64,000 nt of DNA from an uncultured Eggerthella sp. (GTDB taxonomy: Bacteria; Actinomycetota; Coriobacteriia; Coriobacteriales; Eggerthellaceae). Positions 6,947 through 15,269 of the stretch are shown one piece after another. The notes under the pieces were generated by a model. That model was given only the letters and a program-made list of their open reading frames with translations. It was not told the DNA's origin and made no database searches. Each line of letters opens with the position of its first letter. Positions within the stretch are counted from its first letter, which is position 1. Where the stretch lies: positions 124,001 to 188,000 of the forward strand of contig URBX01000001.1 in the NCBI GenBank assembly GCA_900546175.1, written 5' to 3'. The position numbers and the translations under genes were made by a program.

Positions 6947-8845
6947 TTAACAAGAAGCAAGACATGCCCTAACGCGGTCGGCTATACCTTCTGCGTCAAG
7001 ATTTAGATCTTTAAACAATTGATCTACTTTTCCTTGGGGAATAAAAGTGTCAGGAAGACCGAGCAATTCAACCCGAGGTGATTTGGTGATAGTTTTATCA
7101 AGAGCTAGACGTTCAATATAACAAGCTACTTCTTCTCCAACTCCGCCTTCAATAACGCCTTCTTCTAGAGTTATTACCACTTTCGCTTCACATGCCCTCT
7201 TAATTGCATCAAAATCAAGCGGCTTAATCCAACGCATATCGCGAACCGATACGCTAATCCCTTCTTTTTCCAAAAGAGAGGCCGCTTCTAATGCATTAAG
7301 AGTCATGCGTCCAAAGGACAAAATTGCAACCTCTGTACCTTCTTTCAGAAGACGCGATTTGCCCACTTCAAGCAATTCAGGCTTTTCAGGCAACGGAGAA
7401 CCTACCGCTTCACCACGAGGATAACGCAGACAAACAGGGCCTTCTATCTGAAGTGCGGTATGTAATGCATGAGCTAATTCTGTCTCATCACAAGGAGCCA
7501 GCGCTTTCACATGAGGAATCATGCGCATATAGGCAATATCGAAAACACCATGATGAGTTGGACCATCATCTCCAACCAACCCACCTCTATCAATGGCGAA
7601 TACCACATTAAACTGCGGAAGCGCACAATTAATAATTACTTGGTCAATAGCGCGTTGCAAGAAGGTTGAGTACAAGCACACAACTGGCTTTTTACCACCA
7701 GCAGCCAAACCACTCGCCATACCTACTGCATGACCTTCAGCAATACCTACATCAAAAATGCGCTTTGGAAACAACTTTCCAAACTCTGCAAGACCTGTAC
7801 CATCTTTCATTGCTGCAGTAATAGCAACGATATCAGGATCTTCTTTTGCTTCTTTAATCAACGAAGCTCCAAAAGCCTGCGTGTAGGTAAGAACTTCAGA
7901 TGGTTTTTTCTTTGGCTTGCCAGTTGAAATCTCAAACGGGCCAACGCCATGAAACTTTGAAGGATTCTCTTCAGCTGGCTTATAGCCAATACCCTTTTTG
8001 GTAACCACATGAACAAGAACTGGATAGTCAAGGGTAAGAGCATGACCAATTACTTCCCTTAAAAGTCCAATATTGTGTCCATCAACTGGAGGCGTACATA
8101 CAATACCTAAGTTTTCGAAAAGCATTCCTTCAGGAAGAACAAACTGTTTGACGGATTCTTTGGCACTTTTACCCAAATACACTAACGCTTTACCACCAGG
8201 AAGGCGCGTCTCCATAAAATCCTGAATCAAGTCGCGATTTTTGCGATAACGAGAAGTTGTTCTCACCTGACCAAGATGATAAGCCATAGCACCAACATTG
8301 TGGGAAATAGACATTTCGTTATCGTTCAGAATAATAACGAGAGGAGTTTGAGCCTGACCAATATCATTGAGCGCTTCGAAAGCCATACCTCCACCCAGAG
8401 AGGCATCACCAATCAACGCAACAATTTTATTGTCTCCACCCGATAAATCACGAGCGCGAGCTAAACCGCAAGCAACAGAAAGAGAATCTGATGCATGACC
8501 AGAAGGGTGAACGTCATGAGGATTGCTGCTTGGCTTTGGAAAACCAGATAAGCCTTTATACTGACGCAAAGTCTTAAACTCATCTTTTCGGCCAGTAAGG
8601 AGCATATGCGCATAGGATTGATGGCCTACGTCGAATACAAACCTATCTTTTGGCGAATTTAGTAACGAGTGAACAGCAACAATAATGTCAACAGCACCCA
8701 AAGAAGAAGCAACGTGACCACCTGTTTGAGAAGTAGTCTCAATAATTTCCTCACGGATTTCTTGTGCAAGCGTAGTTAATTCACGATTATTAAGAAGCTT
8801 CAATACTTCTGGTGAATTAATAGTGTCAAGAATTCGTTTTTTCAT
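6947..8845 (-). CDS. dxs: 1-deoxy-D-xylulose-5-phosphate synthase
   Basis: Thiamine-diphosphate enzyme joining pyruvate and glyceraldehyde 3-phosphate, first step of the non-mevalonate isoprenoid pathway. 632 residues. Seen: VFDVGHQSYAHMLLTGR, the ThDP motif GDASLGGGMAFEALNDIG (about 142-160), the pyrimidine-binding domain with VGIAEGHAVGMASGLA (about 370), and the C-terminal transketolase domain with ICLRYPRG-type motif VCLRYPRGEAVG. Last gene of the asp23-nusB-xseB-dxs run; starts 30 bases after xseB. Confidence 0.97.
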   Translation of the reverse strand: MKKRILDTINSPEVLKLLNNRELTTLAQEIREEIIETTSQTGGHVASSLGAVDIIVAVHSLLNSPKDRFVFDVGHQSYAHMLLTGRKDEFKTLRQYKGLSGFPKPSSNPHDVHPSGHASDSLSVACGLARARDLSGGDNKIVALIGDASLGGGMAFEALNDIGQAQTPLVIILNDNEMSISHNVGAMAYHLGQVRTTSRYRKNRDLIQDFMETRLPGGKALVYLGKSAKESVKQFVLPEGMLFENLGIVCTPPVDGHNIGLLREVIGHALTLDYPVLVHVVTKKGIGYKPAEENPSKFHGVGPFEISTGKPKKKPSEVLTYTQAFGASLIKEAKEDPDIVAITAAMKDGTGLAEFGKLFPKRIFDVGIAEGHAVGMASGLAAGGKKPVVCLYSTFLQRAIDQVIINCALPQFNVVFAIDRGGLVGDDGPTHHGVFDIAYMRMIPHVKALAPCDETELAHALHTALQIEGPVCLRYPRGEAVGSPLPEKPELLEVGKSRLLKEGTEVAILSFGRMTLNALEAASLLEKEGISVSVRDMRWIKPLDFDAIKRACEAKVVITLEEGVIEGGVGEEVACYIERLALDKTITKSPRVELLGLPDTFIPQGKVDQLFKDLNLDAEGIADRVRACLASC

Positions 8846-8875
8846 AGCGAAAAACCTTAGAATGATTTTTAAAGC

Positions 8876-9139
8876 TTAAGAATGAGTGGTTGGTTGGCTA
8901 TCTTCAGTAGTAGCTGGGTAAACACCTTCTTCTAAAACAGCGTCTACAACCTCACCTTGAGTCTCTTTCTCGGATAAATCTTTTTCAAGAAGATTAGATG
9001 CTTGCAAACCAAGGCTAACTGCTTCTTCATAGAGACTCAAAGCATTATCAAGAGGTAATGAGTCGTCACTTACTAAATCAACAATTTCATCTAAGCGCGA
9101 TTTTATTTCTTGATAATTCATTCCTGATTCATTAGGCAT
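8876..9139 (-). CDS. xseB: Exodeoxyribonuclease VII small subunit
   Basis: Small helical subunit of the ExoVII nuclease. The core NYQEIKSRLDEIVDLV...LPLDNALSLYEEAVSLG (residues 7-50) is diagnostic, followed by a poorly conserved acidic/Thr tail. I start at ATG 9137-9139 (87 residues) because GAAGGA lies eight bases ahead; the longer frame uses a TTG without its own ribosome site. Overlaps the nusB stop by eight bases. The partner xseA, normally next door, is not in the window. Confidence 0.85.
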   Translation of the reverse strand: MPNESGMNYQEIKSRLDEIVDLVSDDSLPLDNALSLYEEAVSLGLQASNLLEKDLSEKETQGEVVDAVLEEGVYPATTEDSQPTTHS

Positions 9140-9563
9140 TATCAGATCCTTCAATTAAAAGAGCAATTCGACCCAAAATGCCATTTACAAAACGAGGAGA
9201 ATCTTCCCCGCCAAAATCTTTTGCTAAATTTACTGCTTCGTTAATTGAAACAGAAACAGGTACCTCATCAATGTAAATCATTTCAAAAGCAGCAAGACGA
9301 AGAAGAGACTTATCTACAAGAGGCATACGATCAAGAGCCCAGTTTTCACTAGCACTATCGATTTTTTCATCCAGCAATGCTTGCTTATCGCTTACTCCTT
9401 CAAGTAAACGAAGCGCATATTTATCAAGTACTTTATTTTCTTCAACAAGCTGATTAGTCTCGATCAATTCTTTAGTAGGAATTGAAAGAACTTCACTTTG
9501 ATACATTACCTGCAAAGCTTGTGAACGCGCAAAAGTACGCTCGTGTTGTTTTATTGAAGTCAT
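9132..9563 (-). CDS. nusB: Transcription antitermination factor NusB
   Basis: All-helical RNA-binding protein that acts with NusE (S10) on rRNA boxA. 143 residues. Typical elements: ERTFARSQALQVMYQSEV at the N-terminus, WALDRMPLVDKSLLRLAAFEMIY, VSINEAVNLAKDFGGEDSPRFVNGILGRI. It is translationally coupled to xseB by overlap and follows the Asp23-like gene by 15 bases, the same order as in Bacillus (yqhY-nusB). Confidence 0.95.
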   Translation of the reverse strand: MTSIKQHERTFARSQALQVMYQSEVLSIPTKELIETNQLVEENKVLDKYALRLLEGVSDKQALLDEKIDSASENWALDRMPLVDKSLLRLAAFEMIYIDEVPVSVSINEAVNLAKDFGGEDSPRFVNGILGRIALLIEGSDNA

Positions 9564-9578
9564 GTTTTTCCCTAAAAT

Positions 9579-9911
9579 TTAGAAGACGATACCGTCAATC
9601 AAAATATCAACGCGGGAAACCTTTCGGCCTGTCTGAGACAATACCGCATCGGCAACTGAAGAGCGAATATCGGAAACAATCTGATCAACCGAGAAACCAT
9701 CATTGATGTGAACAGATACTGCAATATCGAGAGAATCTGCACCGGACTCAACAACAGAAACACCACTTGTGTTTTTGCTTGCAGTCACCAAAGCGCGAAG
9801 GCCACTCTGCATAGGAGAGCCTACAAAAGCAACACCTGGAACCTCGGTAACAGCCAAGGTTACGATAGTATCAATGACGCCAGGAGCAACAGATGCATTT
9901 GTGTTTGACAT
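9579..9911 (-). CDS. Asp23/Gls24 family envelope-stress protein (YqhY-like)
   Basis: 110 residues starting MSNTNASVAPGVIDTIV. The DUF322 pattern is clear: GVIDTIVTLAVTEVPGVAFV, then alternating hydrophobic strands (DSLDIAVSVHINDGFSV) and the C-terminal ILIDGIVF. A longer frame adds 12 residues, but GGGTGAT lies before the ATG at 9909-9911. In Firmicutes the YqhY member of this family sits just before nusB, as here, and has been linked to fatty-acid metabolism and membrane homeostasis; its exact role is not established. Confidence 0.85.
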   Translation of the reverse strand: MSNTNASVAPGVIDTIVTLAVTEVPGVAFVGSPMQSGLRALVTASKNTSGVSVVESGADSLDIAVSVHINDGFSVDQIVSDIRSSVADAVLSQTGRKVSRVDILIDGIVF

Positions 9912-9962
9912 AGTTATCACCCATTTCTCGCTAAAATAGCATTTCACTTAAGATAATTAAGT

Positions 9963-9968
9963 ATTATA
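9963..9968 (-). promoter_or_regulatory. -10 element for the asp23-nusB-xseB-dxs operon
   Basis: Consensus TATAAT on the minus strand, 50 bases before the Asp23-like start. No clear -35; a GGCGC/GCGCC hairpin (9977-9991) lies immediately upstream and could be the weak, T-poor end of the efp transcript. Confidence 0.45.
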
Positions 9969-9976
9969 CGTCACGA

Positions 9977-9991
9977 GGCGCACAAGGCGCC
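9977..9991 (-). other. GC hairpin after efp
   Basis: Five-base stem GGCGC/GCGCC with a five-base loop, about 35 bases after the efp stop. It lacks a T run, so it is a weak terminator at best; it may instead stabilise the efp 3' end. Confidence 0.35.
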
Positions 9992-10024
9992 CCGCATCAA
10001 ATCAATCTTAGGCTTTAACAGAAG

Positions 10025-10585
10025 TTATACACGTTCAATAAAGCGACCGTCGCGAGTGTCGATCCTCAAAATCTCACCAACATTTACAAACATTGGAACT
10101 TTAACAACAGCGCCGGTTTCCAAAGTTGCAGGCTTAGTTGATCCCTGAACAGTATCACCCTTGAAACCTGGTTCAGTGTCAACAACCTCAAGCTCTACAA
10201 ACATCTGAGGTTCAATAGCAATAAGCTCTTCACCTGCATAAAGAAGGGTAACTTCGTCATTTTCTTTAAGCCATTGAGCAACATCACCGACGATATCTGC
10301 AGGAATTGAAATCTGCTCGTAAGTGTTGTTGTCCATGAAGTAGTAATCAGCACCATCATTGTAAAGATACTGCTGCTTCTTATTCTCCAAACGTGTAGAC
10401 TCAAATTTTGTACCAGAGTTAAACGTGTAATCTACAACACGACCAGTACGAATGTCACGAAGCTTAGTGCGAACAAAAGCGCCACCCTTACCTGGTTTTA
10501 CATGCTGGGATTCAACAATAACCCACAACTTGTTGCTGTATTCAATACACATACCGTTACGAAAATCTGCGGTAGATACTTGCAC
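10025..10585 (-). CDS. efp: Elongation factor P
   Basis: Rescues ribosomes stalled on polyproline. 186 residues with the three beta-barrel domains: N-domain KOW-like (MQVSTADFRNGMCIEY), the loop VESQHVKPGKGGAFVRTKL carrying the Lys tip (PGKGGA), OB domain 2 and domain 3 with GDTVQGSTKPATLETGAVVKVP and the C-terminal signature IRIDTRDGRFIERV-like ending. The tip Lys is unmodified-type or may be modified; no epmA or ymfI is in the window. It follows an aminopeptidase P gene, as in Bacillus. Confidence 0.97.
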   Translation of the reverse strand: MQVSTADFRNGMCIEYSNKLWVIVESQHVKPGKGGAFVRTKLRDIRTGRVVDYTFNSGTKFESTRLENKKQQYLYNDGADYYFMDNNTYEQISIPADIVGDVAQWLKENDEVTLLYAGEELIAIEPQMFVELEVVDTEPGFKGDTVQGSTKPATLETGAVVKVPMFVNVGEILRIDTRDGRFIERV

Positions 10586-10619
10586 AATTAACTCCTCAAA
10601 TAAAAATCAACGAAAAATA

Positions 10620-11762
10620 CTAACGACTTATTATAACCATGTCATGGCTAGATTGAGTAAAAACTCTAAATTCATTTTTGGTAACTACCCCAAAATCCTC
10701 AAGTCTCATGCCAAATTTACCGGGAATATAGATACCTGGCTCAACGGTAAGCACATTACCTTGAACAAGATTTCCTGTTTGTTTGCGCGAGAGACCTGGA
10801 GATTCATGAATATCAATTCCTAGGCTATGACCCAAAGAATGGCCCATTGCACCTGCGTATCCCCCTTCAGAAAGAAGCGTTTCTGCAAGATCATGAATCT
10901 GCTTTGCCTCAACGCCTTCTTTAATTGCCAATGCACACGTTTCGTTAACCTTACGAAGAAGAGTCCATGCATTGCGAAGCTCTTCAGAAGGCTTGCCCAT
11001 AAAAACGCAGCGTGTCATATCAGAACAGTAGCCATCATACTTTGCCCCAAAATCCATAACCACACAATCACCTGCAGAAATAACCGTATTTCCTGGCATA
11101 GCATGAGGAGAAGCGCCGTGAGCTCCGGTGGCAACAATAGTATCAAACGCTAAACCATCAGCACCGTTATCAAGCATGAATCTATCAAGCTCTAACTGGA
11201 CTTCTTTTTCGGTCATGCCTTCAGCAATAAAGGAACAAATATGACTAAATGCTTTATCTGTGATTTCTTGCGCCTTCATCATTGCAGCAAGTTCTTCAGA
11301 ATTTTTTACTTCGCGAAGCTCTTCAACAAAACCATCTAATTCAATTAATTCAATCTTAAAAGAAGCTTCTTTGGCTTTTTGTTCAATAAGGCGATATTCT
11401 GCAAGAGTTAGGGATGTTTCAATGCCTACTTTTACTACAAAGGGTTCTTCTTCATCAAAAACCTCACCAGTGTTGTACCCATATTCCTCATAAAGAAGCT
11501 CACAGAGGTAGTTGAAATGATGTTGAGAAGAAGCATCGCACACTAATTCACTACCCTCTGCTGCAGCTAAAAAGGCAGTAATGTAACGTGTATCGGTATG
11601 AAGAGCAGCCGAGAAGTCTGTTACACAAAGCGCATGAGCATCTTCAGTATCAAAGACTCCTTTAAAGCCAGTAGCCCATTTCAGGTTAGATAACGAGCGA
11701 ATATAGAGACAATCCAAGTCATAAACTTGCATTTTTTCACGTAAGCGTGGAATTTGAAGCAT
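10620..11762 (-). CDS. M24 family Xaa-Pro aminopeptidase
   Basis: Metallopeptidase removing N-terminal residues before proline. 380 residues: creatinase-like N-domain (1-140) then the pita-bread catalytic domain. Metal ligands visible: Asp in VVMDFGAKYDGYCSDMTR (two Asp), His in GHSLGHSLGIDIHE, Glu in LTVEPGIYIP and Glu in GMRLEDF. Proline-peptide chemistry makes the neighbourhood with efp sensible, and this pair (yqhT-efp) is conserved in Firmicutes. The start is two bases after aroB ends. Prolidase PepQ is an alternative name. Confidence 0.9.
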   Translation of the reverse strand: MLQIPRLREKMQVYDLDCLYIRSLSNLKWATGFKGVFDTEDAHALCVTDFSAALHTDTRYITAFLAAAEGSELVCDASSQHHFNYLCELLYEEYGYNTGEVFDEEEPFVVKVGIETSLTLAEYRLIEQKAKEASFKIELIELDGFVEELREVKNSEELAAMMKAQEITDKAFSHICSFIAEGMTEKEVQLELDRFMLDNGADGLAFDTIVATGAHGASPHAMPGNTVISAGDCVVMDFGAKYDGYCSDMTRCVFMGKPSEELRNAWTLLRKVNETCALAIKEGVEAKQIHDLAETLLSEGGYAGAMGHSLGHSLGIDIHESPGLSRKQTGNLVQGNVLTVEPGIYIPGKFGMRLEDFGVVTKNEFRVFTQSSHDMVIISR

Positions 11763-11764
11763 GT

Positions 11765-12868
11765 CTAGCCCTCAACCAATCCCTTTTGCCAAGCGCGTAA
11801 GTGATCCAATACCAAATCAGAATCAACCGATTCCACGCTCCATTTTCCAACATCTTCAGGAAGCACAAAACGTAATTGACCATCTTTTGTTTTCTTGTCG
11901 GAAAGCATAACCTGGAGAAAATCTTGAGGGTCTGCTCTAAAGTCAAGAGCTGGCAGGCCAAGGGCATCAAGAAGTTCATCTTGTGCTTTCACCAAATCAA
12001 GAGAAGTACCTTTTAACACAACTGCAAGGCGAATTGCAAAGCGCATACCTTCAGCCACTGCAGCACCATGGGAATAAGTTCCATAACCTGCTAAGGTTTC
12101 AATAGCATGAGCAAGCGTATGACCATAGTTCAAACATTCACGAACACCTTTTGTTTCGCACTGATCTTGCGAAACCACCCGTGCTTTAAATAGCACGCTT
12201 CGCACTACCGCTTCTTCAACGATTTCCATATGCCTATCTCTCAAAAGCAAAGCGTTTTCAGAAAGCCAGAAGAAAAACTCATCAGAGTCAATAAGGGCAG
12301 ATTTTGCAATTTCACCGCAACCACATGCCCATTCTCGTTCAGGAAGCGAAGCTAAAAGATTTAAGTCAGCACAAACATATTTAGGCTGGCAAAACGTACC
12401 AACAAGATTCTTTCCCGCTCCTAAATTGATAGCCGTTTTACCTCCAACCGAGGAATCGACCATAGAGAGCAAAGTAGTAGGTACTTGCACGATTGATAAG
12501 CCACGCATAAAGGTAGAACCGCAAAAACCAGCAAGGTCTCCTACTACGCCACCGCCTAGCGCAACAACAGTAGAGTTTCTGTCAAGATGACACTGTGCCA
12601 TAGCATTCCAGAGCTCTTCAGCAAGAGCTACCGACTTCGATTCTTCGCCAGAAGGAATAGTGAGATACGAAACTAAAAAACCTGATTTTTCCAAAGATTC
12701 CTTAGCAAGTAAACCGTACTTTAAACCTACCACTTCATCGGTTATGAGTAGTACTTTTGGTCCTTTCGAAAAAGAACGAAGCGTCTCTCCTAATGTAGTG
12801 AGTGCTCCCTGAGCAATACGAACCACATACGAATCGGTGTTGGGAATTTCAACCTCAATTTTAGTCAT
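11765..12868 (-). CDS. aroB: 3-dehydroquinate synthase
   Basis: Second step of the shikimate pathway: DAHP to 3-dehydroquinate, NAD and Zn/Co dependent. 367 residues. Seen: VALGGGVVGDLAGFCGSTFMRG (NAD-binding glycine-rich region), QVPTTLLSMVDSSVGGKTAIN, and metal ligands Glu (CGEIAKSALI), His (NYGHTLAHAIE) and His (YSHGAAVAEGM). Overlaps the aroK 3' end by eight bases, so the two are translationally coupled. Confidence 0.97.
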   Translation of the reverse strand: MTKIEVEIPNTDSYVVRIAQGALTTLGETLRSFSKGPKVLLITDEVVGLKYGLLAKESLEKSGFLVSYLTIPSGEESKSVALAEELWNAMAQCHLDRNSTVVALGGGVVGDLAGFCGSTFMRGLSIVQVPTTLLSMVDSSVGGKTAINLGAGKNLVGTFCQPKYVCADLNLLASLPEREWACGCGEIAKSALIDSDEFFFWLSENALLLRDRHMEIVEEAVVRSVLFKARVVSQDQCETKGVRECLNYGHTLAHAIETLAGYGTYSHGAAVAEGMRFAIRLAVVLKGTSLDLVKAQDELLDALGLPALDFRADPQDFLQVMLSDKKTKDGQLRFVLPEDVGKWSVESVDSDLVLDHLRAWQKGLVEG

Positions 12869-13424
12869 TATCGATATTTTCCTTCATAATGCCCTCATTT
12901 AAAAGAATCTGGGCAACTTCATCTGCAATCTCAACTACACTACGGCCTTCAGTGTTTACTGTAGCTTGAGCTGCTGCTTCATATTGAGGAATGCGCTCAA
13001 GAATAGTCTTGCGAGCTGTTTCCAAGTTTTTAAACATTGGACGAGAATCAGTATTGGGAATTCGGCGTGCCGCTTCGTCTGCCGAAACAACCAAATAAAC
13101 TACAAAACCGTTTTCTCTCATGATTTCAGCATTTTCAGGACGTTTGGTAACAACTCCTCCACCACAACCAATTAAACGAGGAGAACGACTAGCCAAATCG
13201 CGAAGAACATCTGTCTCAAGATCGCGGAAGAACTCTTCGCCATCCTCAGCAAAAATGTCTGAAATAATACGATCTTCGCGCAATTCAAGATACTCATCAG
13301 CATCAATGGAAGCTAGGCCATGGGTTACCGCAAGCTGCTGAGAAACACTTGTTTTCCCCGCTCCCATAAAACCAATAAAGAATACTGGTTTAGTTAATTC
13401 GTAACGTACCTGGCTGTTTTCCAT
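12861..13424 (-). CDS. aroK: Shikimate kinase
   Basis: Phosphorylates shikimate at O3. 187 residues. P-loop GFMGAGKTSVSQQLA (about 18-32), DADEYLE for shikimate binding, FRDLETDVLRDL, and the glycine-rich GCGGGVVTKRPEN, then an Arg lid region (IPNTDSRPMF). P-loop and shikimate ligands are all intact. Sits between aroC and aroB. Confidence 0.96.
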   Translation of the reverse strand: MENSQVRYELTKPVFFIGFMGAGKTSVSQQLAVTHGLASIDADEYLELREDRIISDIFAEDGEEFFRDLETDVLRDLASRSPRLIGCGGGVVTKRPENAEIMRENGFVVYLVVSADEAARRIPNTDSRPMFKNLETARKTILERIPQYEAAAQATVNTEGRSVVEIADEVAQILLNEGIMKENIDND

Positions 13425-13491
13425 TTCTGCCTCCTCATTTACCTAGTGACTGGGTAATTAATTATTATTCCTGTAAGTAAGCATTCTCATA

Positions 13492-14673
13492 CTATCGAGA
13501 CATTGTTTTGATTCGCTGCTTAAAGGTTTCCAAATTCTGCTTAAAATCCGTCATATTATCACTGCCGAATTTTTTGGTATAGGCATCAGCAAGAACAAAT
13601 GCAACCTCAGCTTCACTTACTACAGCAGCAGCAGGAACTGCACAAACATCCGAACGCTCTTTCGAAGCTTTTTCAACTTCAAGGGTATCAATATTGATAG
13701 TATCAAGTGGAGTAGTTAAGGTAGGAATTGGCTTCATTGCAACCGTGATAATGAGCGGCATTCCATTAGTCATGCCACCTTCCAAACCGCCACAATTGTT
13801 CGAAGACCTCATAAAGCCATTCTTTTCATCAAGAATAATTTCATCATGAACTTTGCTGCCAGGTCTTCTTGAAGCTTCAAAACCAAGACCGAATTCAACC
13901 CCTTTAATTGCAGGTATTGAAAAGAGTGCAGCGCCTAACTTAGAGGTTAAGCGATTATAGCCTGTTGCAAAGTCTCCTAAAGCTGGAACAAGGCCGGTAA
14001 CAACAATTCTGAAGGTGCCGCCTAGGCTCTCCCCTTCTTCTTTAGCCTTATCAATAGCAGCCATCATCTTCTTGGACGTTTTAATGCTTGGGCAACGCAC
14101 TTCGCTCATTTCAATATCAAGAGGACGATAATCAGGTGCTTGCACCATAGGATTGTCCTCTTCAAGCGAAACATCACCAATTGAGACAACATAGGAATAA
14201 ATCTCAACACCACAGGCAACAAGAAGCTCACGTGCAATACCAGAAGCAGCAACACGAACAGCGGTTTCTCTTGCACTTGCACGTTCAAGAATATCCCTAC
14301 AGTCATCGCGATCATTTTTCAAAATACCAACCAAATCAGCATGACCTGGTCGAGGAGTAACTTCTCTTACGAGATTTTTTGGAGCGGAATCAAAAGCAGA
14401 CATACGCTCAGTCCAGTTTTTCCAATCACGATTTTCCACCTGAAGCGCAATTGGAGTTCCTAAAGTCTGACCAAAACGAACACCAGAAAGAATTTTCACC
14501 GTGTCTTTTTCGATAGCTTGACGCCCACCACGACCATATCCTGCTTGTCTGCGTGCGAGGTCAGAATTGATGTTTTTCTCAGAAATAGTAAGGCCCGCTG
14601 GCACTCCTGTTACAATTGCACTCAACGCTGGTCCATGGCTTTCGCCTGCCGTAATAAACTCCATAAGTTTCAC
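13492..14673 (-). CDS. aroC: Chorismate synthase
   Basis: Makes chorismate from EPSP using reduced FMN. 393 residues. Signatures GESHGPALSAIVTGVPAG (start), GYGRGGRQAIEKDTV, RPGHADL, RASARETAVRVAASGIAREL, and SNNCGGLEGGMTNG with MKPIPTL. All three FMN/phosphate-binding motifs are in place. It opens the aroC-aroK-aroB segment; 67 bases separate it from aroK and show no strong terminator. Confidence 0.97.
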   Translation of the reverse strand: MKLMEFITAGESHGPALSAIVTGVPAGLTISEKNINSDLARRQAGYGRGGRQAIEKDTVKILSGVRFGQTLGTPIALQVENRDWKNWTERMSAFDSAPKNLVREVTPRPGHADLVGILKNDRDDCRDILERASARETAVRVAASGIARELLVACGVEIYSYVVSIGDVSLEEDNPMVQAPDYRPLDIEMSEVRCPSIKTSKKMMAAIDKAKEEGESLGGTFRIVVTGLVPALGDFATGYNRLTSKLGAALFSIPAIKGVEFGLGFEASRRPGSKVHDEIILDEKNGFMRSSNNCGGLEGGMTNGMPLIITVAMKPIPTLTTPLDTINIDTLEVEKASKERSDVCAVPAAAVVSEAEVAFVLADAYTKKFGSDNMTDFKQNLETFKQRIKTMSR

Positions 14674-14703
14674 CTATCTAATAATCCACTTTAGTGAAGT
14701 GTA

Positions 14704-15255
14704 TCAAAAATCTCGGGGATTAATGGCATGCACCGACTCTTCATCCCCAAATACTTCCCTCTCTTTATTTTGCCTTTTATTCATTACCGCATACTCTATT
14801 TGACGAATAGCTAATGTATGCTTCAAATCTATTTCGCTTAAGGGGCCAACCATAATGGCAGAAATACCATAGAGTTTCGCACCTAAAATATCGGTAAATA
14901 GCTGGTCGCCCACCATAACCATATGTTCTTTTTGCGTGTTAAGCTTTCGCGCTGCAAGTGCATAACCATGAACTAATGGCTTGCATGCTTTTGCAACAAC
15001 AGGAAAACCAAGCTTAATGCCCCACTCATAAGCACTTTGATGCCAATTATTTGAGAGAATGCAAAAGGAAATGCCTGCCTGCTGAGCCTTAGCAAGCCAC
15101 TGCATAACATCGTAAGGAACCTCATGAGTTTCACGCGAGACAATAGTGTTATCCATATCAAGTAGTACGCACGTGAGCCCTTTTCGTACCAAATCCCACT
15201 TAATGTCAATTTGTGTTATGCGAGAAACATATTTGTCCGGTTGAAGCAGCCCCAT
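14704..15255 (-). CDS. yqeG: YqeG family HAD-IIIA phosphatase
   Basis: 183 residues. HAD motif I LLDMDNTIVSR (nucleophile Asp and acid/base Asp), motif II ILSNNW, and motif III/IV around KPLVHGYALAARKL and VGDQLFTDILGAKLYG. This pattern matches TIGR01668 (YqeG). The physiological substrate is unknown; a mitochondrial relative dephosphorylates phosphatidylglycerophosphate, so that is one possibility. In Bacillus it neighbours aroE/aroD-type genes, and here it precedes aroC. Confidence 0.88.
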   Translation of the reverse strand: MGLLQPDKYVSRITQIDIKWDLVRKGLTCVLLDMDNTIVSRETHEVPYDVMQWLAKAQQAGISFCILSNNWHQSAYEWGIKLGFPVVAKACKPLVHGYALAARKLNTQKEHMVMVGDQLFTDILGAKLYGISAIMVGPLSEIDLKHTLAIRQIEYAVMNKRQNKEREVFGDEESVHAINPRDF

Positions 15256-15269
15256 ACTAACCTTCTGGC

